Positions 38,101 to 52,755 are shown, counted from the stretch's first letter. The stretch is 64,000 bases of DNA from Prosapia bicincta (GCA_036971475.1 JBAIZL010000008.1:32210212-32274211), one strand, 5' to 3'. Numbers and translations are program-made. Notes: generated by a model not told the origin, from the letters alone.

Positions 38101-40674
38101 TGTCTCTCTTGTTTCTACTGCTAAGACCCATAACACTATTGCTCCTGTTATACAATCACTTCTCCGGTTACTTTAGCTGCTCCTCTTATTACTGTCTCTC
38201 TTGTTTCTACTGCTAAGACCCATAACACTATTGCTCCTGTTATACAATCACTTCTCCGGTTACTTTAGCTGCTCCTCTTATTACTGTCTCTCTTGTTTCT
38301 ACTGCTAAGACCCATAACACTATTGCTCCTGTTATACAATCACTTCTCCGGTTACTTTAGCTGCACCTCTTATTACTGTCTCTCTTGTTTCTACTGCTAA
38401 GACCCATAACACTATTGCTCCTGTTATACAATCACTTCTCCGGTTACTTTAGCTGCACCTCTTATTACTGTCTCTCTTGTTTCTACTGCTAAGACCCATA
38501 ACACTATTGCTCCTGTTATACAATCACTTCTCCGGTTACTTTAGCTGCACCTCTTATTACTGTCTCTCTTGTTTCTACTGCTAAGACCCATAACACTACA
38601 GCTCCTGTTATACAATCACTTCTCCGGTTACTTTAGCTGCTCCTCTTATTACTGTCTCTCTTGTTTCTACTGCTAAGACCCATAACACTACTGCTCCTGT
38701 TATACAATCACTTCTCCGGTTACTTTAGCTGCTCCTCTTATTACTGTCTCTCTTGTTTCTACTGCTAAGACCCATAACACTACAGCTCCTGTTATACAAT
38801 CACTTCTCCGGTTACTTTAGCTGCTCCTCTTATTACTGTCTCTCTTGTTTCTACTGCTAAGACCCATAACACTACTGCTCCTGTTATACAATCACTTCTC
38901 CGGTTACTTTAGCTGCTCCTCTTATTACTGTCTCTCTTGTTTCTACTGCTAAGACCCATAACACTACAGCTCCTGTTATACAATCACTTCTCCGGTTACT
39001 TTAGCTGCTCCTCTTATTACTGTCTCTCTTGTTTCTACTGCTAAGACCCATAACACTATTGCTCCTGTTATACAATCACTTCTCCGGTTACTTTAGCTGC
39101 TCCTCTTATTACTGTCTCTCTTGTTTCTACTGCTAAGACCCATAACACTAGAGCTCCTGTTATACAATCACTTCTCCGGTTACTTTAGCTGCTCCTCTTA
39201 TTATTGTCTCTCTTGTTTCTACTGCTAAGACCCATAACACTAGAGCTCCTGTTATACAATCACTTCTCCGGTTACTTTAGCTGCTCCTCTTATTACTGTC
39301 TCTCTTGTTTCTACTGCCAAGACCCATAACACTACAGCTCCTGTTATACAATCACTTCTCCGGTTACTTTTGCTGCTCCTCTTATTACTGTCTCTCTTGT
39401 TTCTACTGCCAAGACCCATAACACTACAGCTCCTGTTATACAATCACTTCTCCGGTTACTTTAGCTGCTCCTCTTATTACTGTCTCTCTTGTTTCTACTG
39501 CTAAGACCCATAACACTACAGCTCCTGTTATACAATCACTTCTCCGGTTACTTTAGCTGCTCCTCTTATTACTGTCTCTCTTGTTTCTACTGCCAAGACC
39601 CATAACACTACAGCTCCTGTTATACAATCACTTCTCCGGTTACTTTAGCTGCTCCTCTTATTACTGTCTCTCTTGTTTCTACTGCCAAGACCCATAACAC
39701 TACAGCTCCTGTTATACAATCACTTCTCCGGTTACTTTAGCTGCTCCTCTTATTACTGTCTCTCTTGTTTCTACTGCCAAGACCCATAACACTACAGCTC
39801 CTGTTATACAATCACTTCTCCGGTTACTTTAGCTGCTCCTCTTATTACTGTCTCTCTTGTTTCTACTGCTAAGACCCATAACACTACTGCTCCTGTTATA
39901 CAATCACTTCTCCGGTTACTTTAGCTGCTCCTCTTATTACTGTCTCTCTTGTTTCTACTGCTAAGACCCATAACACTACAGCTCCTGTTATACAATCACT
40001 TCTCCGGTTACTTTAGCTGCTCCTCTTATTACTGTCTCTCTTGTTTCTACTGCTAAGACCCATAACACTACAGCTCCTGTTATACAATCACTTCTCCGGT
40101 TACTTTAGCTGCTCCTCTTATTACTGTCTCTCTTGTTTCTACTGCTAAGACCCATAACACTAGAGCTCCTGTTATACAATCACTTCTCCGGTTACTTTAG
40201 CTGCTCCTCTTATTACTGTCTCTCTTGTTTCTACTGCTAAGACCCATAACACTACAGCTCCTGTTATACAATCACTTCTCCGGTTACTTTAGCTGCTCCT
40301 CTTATTACTGTCTCTCTTGTTTCTACTGCTAAGACCCATAACACTACAGCTCCTGTTATACAATCACTTCTCCGGTTACTTTAGCTGCTCCTCTTATTAC
40401 TGTCTCTCTTGTTTCTACTGCTAAGACCCATAACACTACAGCTCCTGTTATACAATCACTTCTCCGGTTACTTTAGCTGCTCCTCTTATTACTGTCTCTC
40501 TTGTTTCTACTGCTAAGACCCATAACACTATTGCTCCTGTTATACAATCACTTCTCCGGTTACTTAAGCTGCTCCTGTTACTACAATCACTTCTCCGGTT
40601 ACTTTAGCTGCTCCTCTTATTACTGTCTCTCTTGTTTCTACTGCTAAGACCCATAACACTACTGCATCTTTTGT
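35101..40674 (+). repeat. 92-bp satellite, homogeneous part (~60 units), in CNG intron 2
   Basis: This is the same family as the 93-bp array but with one base lost: GTTATACAATC replaces GTTACTACAATC. It also has a fixed GGTTACTTTAGCTGC segment. Example starts of CATAACACTA at 36841 and 36933 give the 92-bp period. Between about 35360 and 35960, 92- and 93-bp types alternate as 185-bp dimers. Units are near-identical, with a few recurring variants (ACAGCTCC, AGAGCTCC, ATTGCTCC, ACTGCTCC and GCTCCT/GCACCT). The period is not a multiple of three and the unit contains in-frame stops. Confidence 0.95.
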
Positions 40675-42704
<2,030 letters not shown>

Positions 42705-42844
42705 GCTAATAAGTTTTCTTGTAGTATAGTTGATGAATAAAAGTATATCAAATTCAAGAATGGTTGTAATTTATAAATTTTTCCAAAACTATATATAAAT
42801 TTAAAAAAGTTTGTACTTGAAATATTTTAATTTATTATTATTAT

Positions 42845-42847
<3 letters not shown>

Positions 42848-42898
<51 letters not shown>
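42848..42898. repeat. (TA)n microsatellite
   Basis: About 50 bp of uninterrupted TA close to the 3' end of CNG intron 2. Confidence 0.96.
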
Positions 42899-42902
<4 letters not shown>

Positions 42903-42987
42903 ATGTAATGTATTTATTTTAATCTGAGAATAGTTATGTATTAATATATTACTTGTAATAATAATAACGCAGCCTGTATTATTTTAG

Positions 42988-43434
42988 GTTATTTAGACCA
43001 AGGCATCTTAGTACGAGACGCAGCGAAGCTGAGGCAAAACTATAGGCTATCACGAAAGTGGGTTTACGACCTTCTGAGTCTCCTTCCGACTGATTTGATC
43101 TACATTAAGTTTCCGTCTTCGTCGTGTGCTAAATCCGTGCCGTGCCCAGTGCTTATAAGGGCCAACCGACTTTTCCGGATACCGCGCATGTTGGAGTTCT
43201 TCGACAGGACAGAGACGCGGACCGGTTACCCGAACTCGTTCAGAATTTGTAAAGTGGTGTTCGCAATAATTGTTCTGATTCATTGGAATGCGTGTTTTTA
43301 TTTCGCCATAAGCTACGCAATAGGGTTCGGCTCCGACAACTGGGTGTACAATCTAAACGGACCAAAGAACTCTACCCTTTCGCGGCAGTATATCTACAGC
43401 TTCTACTGGTCTACCCTAACTCTCACCACCATAG
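42988..43434 (+). CDS. CNG channel exon: end of S2 through S3, S4, S5 and pore helix
   Basis: The exon has two bases completing a split Gly codon, 148 codons, then one base of the next Gly codon. It contains YLDQGILVRD after S2, S3 (KWVYDLLSLLPTDLIYI, exon residues 24-39) and an arginine-bearing S4 (VLIRANRLFRIPRMLEFF, 54-71). It continues with the FDRTETRTGYPNSFRI linker, S5 (KVVFAIIVLIHWNACFYFAI), an N-S-T glycosylation sequon in the pore turret (residue 127) and the pore helix FYWSTLTLTTI. S5-pore motifs such as IHWNAC and YSFYWSTLTLTTIG are hallmarks of CNG alpha subunits. It is flanked by TATTATTTTAG and GTAAGC. The minus-strand frame at 43050-43283 is a shadow. Confidence 0.96.
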
Positions 43435-44044
43435 GTAAGCATTTTATGTTGAAATACATGAAATAATACAGTAAAATACATAAAACTGATATAAATGTAC
43501 TGTAAACATTAAACTAATTTACAAACTATTACTGACTTTAGAAATCATTCAATAACATTTTTAGTATAATTATATACATTTATAAACACGAACGATTATT
43601 CCAAGCCACAATCCGTGGTTTTAAAACCAATATCTACAGTAAATATCTATTATAACTACAGTCAATTTTTTATATTAAATTTTTAGAAAATGCATACTAA
43701 TTGTTTTCTAGTTGTTGATTTTACTAATTGTTCTTATATTATTACTCTTTTTAATTACCAACCTAATTATTTTATATTAAAATACACTTTTCTCAGTATA
43801 ACAATCGTTACAGATGAGATTCTTACAGAATATACCTACAACTTATACTATCCTAAATATTTTCACCTCAAGAATTACTTTTTGTTCAAGATATATTAAT
43901 TGTGTGCGGCTGCTCTGATTAATAAATTTTTAGCACCTAATTAAGTAACGATAATTTTCAAATTAATAAATTGGCTGAAACATTCTGCTTCTTGGCATTA
44001 TGTAGTTTTGAAGCTATGCGTACTTCCTGCAACATTTTAATATT
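43435..44044. other. proximal part of CNG intron 3
   Basis: AT-rich sequence between the donor at 43435 and the 75-bp satellite. The open frame at 43690-43899 is AT-rich, lacks motifs and has no splice support. Confidence 0.5.
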
Positions 44045-47000
44045 TCCTAAGGGGTTATTTAGCACTAAGAGTGGTGTCGAAACAAGAATATTTCTGTAAT
44101 TACTCATTGATACCGTTGAACGCCTCAGGGGTTATTTAGTACTGAGAGTGGTGTCGAAACAAGAATACTTCTGTAATTACTCATTGACAACGTTGATCGC
44201 CTCAGGGGTTATTTAGTACTGAGAGTGGCCGAAACACGTATACTTCTGTAATTACTCATCGATAACGTTTAACGTCTCAGGGGTTACTTAGTACTGAGAG
44301 TGGCCGAAACACGAATACTTCTGTTATTACTCATTGATAACGTTGAACGCCTCAGGGGTTATTTAGTACTGAGTGTGGCCGAAACACGAATACTTCTGTA
44401 ATAACTCATTGATAACGTTGAACGCCTCAGGGGTTATTTAGTACTGAGAGTGGCCGAAACACGAATACTTCTGTAATTACTGATTGATAACGTTGAACGC
44501 CTCAGGGGTTATTTAGTACTGAGAGTGGCCGAAACACGAATACTTCTGTAATAACTCATTGATAACGTTGAACGCCTCAGGGGTTATTTAGTACTGAGAG
44601 TGGCCGAAACACGAATACTTCTGTAATAACTCATTGATAAGGTTGAACGCCTCAGGGGTTATTTAGTACTGAGAGTGGCCGAAACACGAATATTTCTGTA
44701 ATAACTCATTGATAACGTTGAACGCCTCAGGGGTTATTTAGTACTGAGAGTGGCCGAAACACGAATACTTCTGTAATAACTCATTGATAAGGTTGAACGC
44801 CTCAGGGGTTATTTAGTACTGAGAGTGGCCGAAACACGAATACTTCTGTAATTACTCATCGATAACGTTTAACGTCTCAGGGGTTACTTAGTACTGAGAG
44901 TGGCCGAAACACGAATACTTCTGTAATAACTCATTGACAACGTTGATCGCCTCAGGGGTTATTTAGTACTGAGAGTGGCCGAAACACGAATACTTCTGTA
45001 ATTACTCATCGATAACGTTTAACGTCTCAGGGGTTACTTAGTACTGAGAGTGGCCGAAACACGAATACTTCTGTAATAACTCATTGATAACGTTGAACGC
45101 CTCAGGGGTTATTTAGTACTGAGAGTGGCCGAAACACGAATACTTCTGTAATAACTCATTGATAACGTTGAACGCCTCAGGGGTTATTTAGTACTGAGAG
45201 TGGCCGAAACACGAATACTTCTGTAATAACTCATTGATAAGGTTGAACGCCTCAGGGGTTATTTAGTACTGAGAGTGGCCGAAACACGAATACTTCTGTA
45301 ATTACTCATTTAAACGTTGAACGCCTCAGGGGTTATTTAGTACTGAGAGTGGCCGAAACACGAATACTTCTGTAATTACTGATTGATAACGTTAACGCCT
45401 CAGGGGTTATTTAGTTCTGAGAGTGGCCGAAACACGAATACTTCTGTAATAGCTCATTGATAACGTTAAACGCCTCAGGGGTTTTTAGTACTGAGAGTGG
45501 CCGAAACACGAATACTTCTGTAATAACTCATTGATAACGTTGAACGCCTCAGGGGTAATGAGTACTGAGAGTGGCGGAAACACGAATACTTCCGTAATAA
45601 CTCATTGATAACGTTGAACGCCTCAGGGGTTATTTAGTACTGAGAGTGTCCGAAACACGTATACTTCTGTAATTACCCATTGATAACGTTGAACGCCTCA
45701 GGGGTTATTTAGTACTGAGAGTGTCCGAAACACGAATATTTCTGTAATTACTCATTGATAACGTTGAACGCCTAAGGGGTTATTTAGTACTGAGAGTGGC
45801 CGAAACACGAATACTTCTGTAATTACTCATTGATAACGTTGAACGCCTAAGGGGTTATTTAGTACTGAGAGTGTCCGAAACACGAATATTTCTGTAATAA
45901 CTCATTGATAACGTTGAACGCCTAAGGGGTTATTTAGTACTGAGAGTGGCCGAAACACGAATACTTCTGTAATTACTGATTGATAACGTTAACGCCTCAG
46001 GGGTTATTTAGTACTGAGAGTGTCCGAAACACGTATACTTCTGTAATTACCCATTGATAACGTTGAACGCCTCAGGGGTTATTTAGTACTGAGAGTGTCC
46101 GAAACACGAATATTTCTGTAATTACTCATTGATAACGTTGAACGCCTAAGGGGTTATTTAGTACTGAGAGTGGCCGAAACACGAATACTTCTGTAATTAC
46201 TCATTGATAACGTTGAACGCCTAAGGGGTTATTTAGTACTGAGAGTGTCCGAAACACGAATATTTCTGTAATAACTCATTGATAACGTTGAACGCCTAAG
46301 GGGTTATTTAGTACTGAGAGTGGCCGAAACACGAATACTTCTGTAATAGCTCATTGATAACGTTGAACGCCTCAGGGGTTTTTAGTACTGAGAGTGGCGG
46401 AAACACGAATACTTCTGTAATAACTCATTGATAACGTTGAACGCCTCAGGGGTTATTTAGTACTGAGAGTGGCCGAAACACGAATACTTCTGTAATTACT
46501 CATTGATAACGTTGAACGCCTAAGGGGTTATTTAGTACTGAGAGTGGCCGAAACACGAATATTTCTGTAATTACTCATTGATAACGTTGAACGCCTAAGG
46601 GGTTATTTAGTACTGAGAGTGTCCGAAACACGAATATTTCTGTAATTACTCATTGATAACGTTAACGCCTCAGGGGTTATTTAGTACTGAGAGTGGCCGA
46701 AACACGAATACTTCTGTAATTACTCATTGATAACGTTGAACGCCTCAGGGGTTATTTAGTACTGAGAGTGGCCGAAACACGAATACTTCTGTAATAACTC
46801 ATTGATAACGTTGAACGCCTAAGGGGTTATTTAGTACTGAGAGTGTCCGAAACACGAATATTTCTGTAATTACTCATTGATAACGTTGAACGCCTAAGGG
46901 GTTATTTAGTACTGAGAGTGTCCGAAACACGAATATTTCTGTAATTACTCATTGATAACGTTGAACGCCTAAGGGGTTATTTAGTACTGAGAGTGTCCGA

Positions 47001-49267
47001 AACACGAATATTTCTGTAATTACTCATTGATAACGTTGAACGCCTAAGGGGTTATTTAGTACTGAGAGTGTCCGAAACACGAATATTTCTGTAATAACTC
47101 ATTGATAACGTTGAACGCCTAAGGGGTTATTTAGTACTGAGAGTGTCCGAAACACGAATATTTCTGTAATTACTCATTGATAACGTTGAACGCCTCAGGG
47201 GTTATTTAGTACTGAGAGTGGCCGAAACACGAATACTTCTGTAATTACTGATTGATAACGTTAACGCCTCAGGGGTTATTTAGTACTGAGAGTGTCCGAA
47301 ACACGTATACTTCTGTAATTACCCATTGATAACGTTGAACGCCTCAGGGGTTATTTAGTACTGAGAGTGTCCGAAACACGAATATTTCTGTAATTACTCA
47401 TTGATAACGTTGAACGCCTAAGGGGTTATTTAGTACTGAGAGTGTCCGAAACACGAATATTTCTGTAATTACTCATTGATAACGTTGAACGCCTAAGGGG
47501 TTATTTAGTACTGAGAGTGGCCGAAACACGAATACTTCTGTAATAACTCATTGATAACGTTGAACGCCTAAGGGGTTATTTAGTACTGAGAGTGTCCGAA
47601 ACACGAATATTTCTGTAATTACTCATTGATAACGTTGAACGCCTAAGGGGTTATTTAGTACTGAGAGTGTCCGAAACACGAATATTTCTGTAATTACTCA
47701 TTGATAACGTTGAACGCCTAAGGGGTTATTTAGTACTGAGAGTGTCCGAAACACGAATATTTCTGTAATTACTCATTGATAACGTTGAACGCCTAAGGGG
47801 TTATTTAGTACTGAGAGTGTCCGAAACACGAATATTTCTGTAATAACTCATTGATAACGTTGAACGCCTAAGGGGTTATTTAGTACTGAGAGTGTCCGAA
47901 ACACGAATATTTCTGTAATTACTCATTGATAACGTTGAACGCCTCAGGGGTTATTTAGTACTGAGAGTGGCCGAAACACGAATACTTCTGTAATTACTGA
48001 TTGATAACGTTAACGCCTCAGGGGTTATTTAGTACTGAGAGTGTCCGAAACACGTATACTTCTGTAATTACCCATTGATAACGTTGAACGCCTCAGGGGT
48101 TATTTAGTACTGAGTGGTGCGGAAACACGAATATTTCTGTAATAACTCATTGATAACGTTGAACGCCTAAGGGGTTATTTAGTACTGAGAGTGTCCGAAA
48201 CACGAATACTTCTGTAATTACTCATTGATAACGTTGATCGCCTCAGGGGTTATTTAGTACTGAGTGGTGCGGAAACACGAATATTTCTGTAATAACTCAT
48301 TGATAACGTTGAACGCCTAAGGGGTTATTTAGTACTGAGAGTGTCCGAAACACGAATACTTCTGTAATTACTCATTGATAACGTTGATCGCCTCAGGGGT
48401 TATTTAGTATTGAGAGTGTCCGAAACACGAATACTTCTGTAATTACGCATTGATAACGTTGAACGCCTCAGGGGTTATTTAGTACTGAGTGGTGCGGAAA
48501 CACGAATATTTCTGTAATAACTCATTGATAACGTTGAACGCCTAAGGGGTTATTTAGTACTGAGAGTGTCCGAAACACGAATACTTCTGTAATTACTCAT
48601 TGATAACGTTGAACGCCTAAGGGGTTATTTAGTACTGAGAGTGTCCGAAACACGAATACTTCTGTAATTACCCATTGATAACGTTGAACGCCTCAGGGGT
48701 TATTTAGTACTGAGTGGTGCGGAAACACGAATATTTCTGTAATAACTCATTGATAACGTTGAACGCCTAAGGGGTTATTTAGTACTGAGAGTGTCCGAAA
48801 CACGAATACTTCTGTAATTACTCATTGATAACGTTGATCGCCTCAGGGGTTATTTAGTACTGAGAGTGGCCGAAACACGAATACTTCTGTAATTACTGAT
48901 TGATAACGTTAACGCCTCAGGGGTTATTTAGTACTGAGAGTGTCCGAAACACGAATATTTCTGTAATTACTCATTGATAACGTTGAACGCCTAAGGGGTT
49001 ATTTAGTACTGAGAGTGTCCGAAACACGAATATTTCTGTAATTACTCATTGATAACGTTGAACGCCTAAGGGGTTATTTAGTACTGAGAGTGTCCGAAAC
49101 ACGAATATTTCTGTAATTACTCATTGATAACGTTGAACGCCTAAGGGGTTATTTAGTACTGAGAGTGTCCGAAACACGAATATTTCTGTAATTACTCATT
49201 GATAACGTTGAACGCCTAAGGGGTTATTTGGTACTGAGAGTGTCCGAAACACGAATATTTCTGTAAT
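44045..49267 (+). repeat. 75-bp satellite (~70 units) in CNG intron 3
   Basis: The unit begins GGTTATTTAGTACTGAGAGT and ends GTTGAACGCCTCAGG. CGTTGAACGC at 44341 and 44416 gives the 75-bp period. Variant classes alternate: GGCCGAAACACG versus GTCCGAAACACG, GCCTCAGG versus GCCTAAGG, ATAACTC versus ATTACTC, and a 74-bp CGTTAACGCC form. These combine into larger duplications. Units contain stops in all frames. Confidence 0.96.
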
Positions 49268-49268
49268 T

Positions 49269-49441
49269 AACAGTAGTTAACGACTATCCGAACTTTAAGT
49301 TTTGTAGTTCATTAAGTTCGATGAATATTATTAATCACTTAAATAGTAGTTTACGACTATCCGAACTTTAAAATTTGTAAGTTTTAACAAATTTACAAAT
49401 TAAGTTCGGATAGTCGTAAACTATTTTTTAAGTGATTAATA
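49269..49441. repeat. inverted repeat (~50-bp arms) at the end of the 75-bp satellite
   Basis: The left arm (about 49330-49381) carries TTAATCACTTAAAT and ACGACTATCCGAACTTTAAA. The right arm (about 49389-49441) is its reverse complement with a few mismatches, separated by a loop of only about 8 bases. A third, direct partial copy (ACGACTATCCGAACTTTAAG) lies just upstream at 49278. It could be a fold-back element remnant. Confidence 0.85.
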
Positions 49442-50015
49442 AAACTATACTGACACCCTTATGTGTTGTACGTAGTAACACATAAAAAGAACTCCTACAA
49501 AGATCACAAGGCACTATAACTAGCTATATAATATAATGTCATATTTTATCTATATTTTAGTCATTTATTGTTTAAAATAACCACTATTTTATGAAAATGT
49601 ATATTTATATAACTCAATAATATACAATAGTAATAAGCAATAAAATATCCAAAAGTATAATAATGTTGATTTCGTTAAACGTTTAATTGCTAATATATCT
49701 ATTGTAATAGTGTTTATACTATTAATCCTACAACGTGGTGTAATCCTAATGTAATCCTTATATCCTAATGTTGATTAAACACATTAATTTTTATAAAGAA
49801 ATATTTTAACAAATATATGTTCTATTACTTATTGTGATTTTGGGATATTATTACGGAATTAACTGAAAAAGTATTTCAAATATAAATAAACTATTTTGTG
49901 CTTAGATAATTCCAAAAAGCAGAACACAAATAAGTAGGTAACTTAAGTAAGTATCAGTCTGTTGTAAGGTAATGAGGAATCTAGTTTATGATTAATGGTC
50001 TGTGAAACTGTACAG
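49442..50015. other. distal part of CNG intron 3
   Basis: AT-rich intronic sequence ending in the acceptor ACTGTACAG at 50015. Nothing else was recognised. Confidence 0.55.
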
Positions 50016-50263
50016 GTGAAACCCCTCAACCCGAGAACGACTTGGAGTACCTCTTCGTGGTGGCAGACTTCCTAGCAGGCGTACTCATATTTGCAACCAT
50101 TGTTGGCAACATAGGCAGTATGATTAGTAACATGAACGTGGCCCGGGTAGAGTTCCAAAACAAGATGGACGGTGTCAAGCAGTACATGGCCTTCAGAAGG
50201 GTGTCCAAAGAGTTGGAGGCACGAGTTATCCGGTGGTTCGCCTACACCTGGGCCAACAAACAG
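50016..50263 (+). CDS. CNG channel exon: selectivity-filter glutamate, S6 and proximal C-linker
   Basis: Two bases complete the filter glycine, then 82 codons follow. The first full codon (50018-50020) is the glutamate of T-T-I-G-E-T-P, the residue that controls divalent-ion block and Ca permeability in this family. S6 is about [20 protein letters not shown]. The inner-gate/C-linker sequence [20 protein letters not shown] leads into [20 protein letters not shown] and [12 protein letters not shown]. It is very close to insect CNG alpha sequences as I remember them. The acceptor is ACAG and the donor is GTGAGG in phase 0. Frames overlapping this exon on the - strand are shadows. Confidence 0.97.
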
Positions 50264-50782
50264 GTGAGGATGATCCCACAATGTGATAAATATGTACATT
50301 TATTGCAGTAAAAAAAAACTTCAAGCCTTCCTTGATGGAAACGTTTATCTGGAAAAAGGTTTTACTTACTTTTTTATAGAATATAACCTACAAAATCACA
50401 TTCAAACTAACAAATAGTAATTATTTGTACATAAATACGATAGGAAAAGGAGCGGAAAGATATAAATAGGATTCAGATGCCCAATCAGCGTGACTGTTGT
50501 AGTCTACAGATGACAGAAAACGATTATAAGTTTTGTTATAATTAAGGCAGACACATTAAACTCCCCTGTAAAAGGTAATGCCATCCCATGTACACGATTC
50601 TGTTGCTGAAATTAACCCACTCCCAATCAGTACTTCAATAGTTGTCTATACAATATAGGAAAGAAACATTAAATAAATTATTAAATATTGGAATAATAAT
50701 AAAATTAGCAGTAAATATACTAATTACGTGAATATAATTACTCATATTATAAATATATTGTTTATAAATACTGTAAATAGTT

Positions 50783-50835
<53 letters not shown>

Positions 50836-52244
50836 CATAATTTCTACACAACAACAGGGTCGTATTACTATTAAATATTTATTTGAATGATGATATCAAA
50901 TTTCTATTTAAAACAAAAAATTACTCAGGAACAATTCATAATTCTTTATTATAACAATTTTATTTCAACAGTTAAACAATAAACACAAAACAAAAATTTA
51001 CAACTTAACAAATGTTGACACAATAGGTTTAACTCAATTCTTTTAATTTTAGTTACAAATTTTTATACCCTAGGCTATTTCTGAGATCTCTTAATATCTC
51101 GGGGTTTATAGGCATGGGCTATATTTTTAACTCTTTTGTTAATTAAATAAATTTTGAAAAACAAGATTAAATTTAGAAAACAGTTTTAATAAATAACTTC
51201 CTGATGGAAAAACTTAAATTTGGAATAAGCAAAAAGGCGAAACTATTTGAACTGGATTATGTTCTTATTACTAACTATTATTTAATCACAAGATATTCTA
51301 ATAATGTACAAATTTAAACTTCCTTATTATCTTAAAAGTCCATTAAAGTTTATTTCTACAGCGCTATATACTCAACTTAATAAATATCGAAATTCTGCTG
51401 GTCGCTTATGTAAGATTCCATTCTCTTTAAATTTTACTTTTAACACACTTATTTTCTTTTTAGTTACATCAAATTATATCAACACTGTATTAACTCTTTA
51501 AATTCACTCATCCCTGTTTAATCTTGCCAAGTTTCTTCACAAATCTATATAATTTTGACGACTTTCTTCAAATGGAATTTTGACTGCTCAGGGCAGGTCC
51601 GCTATATTAGCGTCACCACGCTATAACTGATTAAACTAACACTTCGTTTTTAATTTTAAAATGTTACAAATATGGCGGCCTCCTTCTTCAAAAAAAAATA
51701 ATATGCCTTATAATTTAGTTCGATTCCTTCCCACTAGAGTCGACTGTAACACTGACCTGTTTCCTTGACTTATCACATCTGTTAATGCGCCAACGACGAT
51801 ATTGTTTACAATGGCGTTTTAATTTGGTTAAACTTACTGTTTCAATTTTCCGATCCTTAATAAACCTTCCAGTGTTTATTTAATTACTATTATTAGTGTG
51901 TGAAGTGTCTTTGCTTTTTACTTTTGTAATAATTCCAAAATGTGTGTGTTTTGAGCTGAATTCATACAAACATAACCTTTCTAATCTCATTGTTTACAAT
52001 CGTGTTTCACTTTCTCCTTCAAGTAATTACTTATGCCCTATGTTCCTACAGTTTACAAATTTGTTTACATATAATTATTATTATTAGATTATCTTGTTTT
52101 AATCTTATTTGTTAGGTTATTTGATATAACAAATTTCCTCATGGATTTTACAGTTCAAATACCTTGTTTACATTTCTAGGCTTTTACATAAAATTAGTTT
52201 CAATTTAATCTAGCCAATTTCTTATTTGCAATTTTCAAAATGTT

Positions 52245-52247
<3 letters not shown>
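50264..52247. other. proximal part of CNG intron 4
   Basis: AT-rich sequence with a (TA)n tract at 50788-50833. I see no exon or element I can name. The open frames at 51304-51501 and 51896-52087 are AT-rich and without motifs. Confidence 0.5.
50788..50833. repeat. (TA)n microsatellite
   Basis: About 45 bp of TA dinucleotide in CNG intron 4. Confidence 0.95.

Positions 52248-52301
<54 letters not shown>
52248..52301. repeat. (AT)n microsatellite abutting a palindrome
   Basis: About 54 bp of uninterrupted TA/AT that runs directly into the left arm of the palindromic element at 52302. Confidence 0.96.
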
Positions 52302-52303
<2 letters not shown>

Positions 52304-52538
52304 AATTAAAAACATTTCAAAAACGAGAATACTTTTAATGAATATATTTATTCAAAGCTTTTCGCCGATAAAATAGTACCAGCATCTTCAGGAAAATAAT
52401 TATCTAATCTGATAGATAGATAATTCAGATTAGATAATTATTTTCCTGAAGATGCTGGTACTATTTTATCGGCGAAAAGCTTTGAATAAATATGTTCATT
52501 AAAAGTATTCTTGTTTTTGAAATATTTTTAATTTATTA
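52302..52538. mobile_element. near-perfect 237-bp palindrome, fold-back/MITE-like element
   Basis: The arms are about 112-115 bp with about three mismatches and a loop of about a dozen bases around 52413-52424. The left arm includes CAAAGCTTTTCGCCGATAAA and AGTACCAGCATCTTCAGG; the right arm has their reverse complements. TA-rich tracts lie at 52248-52301 and 52572-52619. There is no coding capacity. The structure suits a non-autonomous terminal-inverted-repeat element or a recent inverted duplication; the family cannot be named from sequence alone. Confidence 0.8.
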
Positions 52539-52567
52539 ACTATATTACAAGAAAACATATCACCATA

Positions 52568-52571
<4 letters not shown>

Positions 52572-52623
<52 letters not shown>

Positions 52624-52643
52624 TTATTTATTTATTTATTTAT
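52572..52643. repeat. (AT)n then (TTTA)n microsatellite
   Basis: About 48 bp of AT dinucleotide is followed by about 24 bp of TTTA tetranucleotide, between the palindrome and a partial copy of a second palindromic family. Confidence 0.95.
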
Positions 52644-52649
52644 ACATCT

Positions 52650-52755
52650 GGAGTACATCTGTTCATTCTGCAGTGCATATAATCGCAGTTCCGACGTTTT
52701 GCAAGAATCTCATCTAGCATTGTCCAACAACAGTTGAAGTCCAAATCAACTCTAC
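52650..52755 (+). mobile_element. partial copy of the 54838-55054 palindromic element
   Basis: Shares GTTCATTCTGCAGTGCATA, AATCGCA, CTAGCATTG and the CAACAACAGTTGAA segment with the element at 54838-55054, at recognisable but reduced identity. The middle appears deleted, so one arm is joined directly to the central region. Confidence 0.65.

Noticed and set aside
43050..43283. Minus-strand open frames over CNG exons (also 50026-50299 and 55228-55563)
   Set aside because: They are shadows of clearly conserved plus-strand exons.
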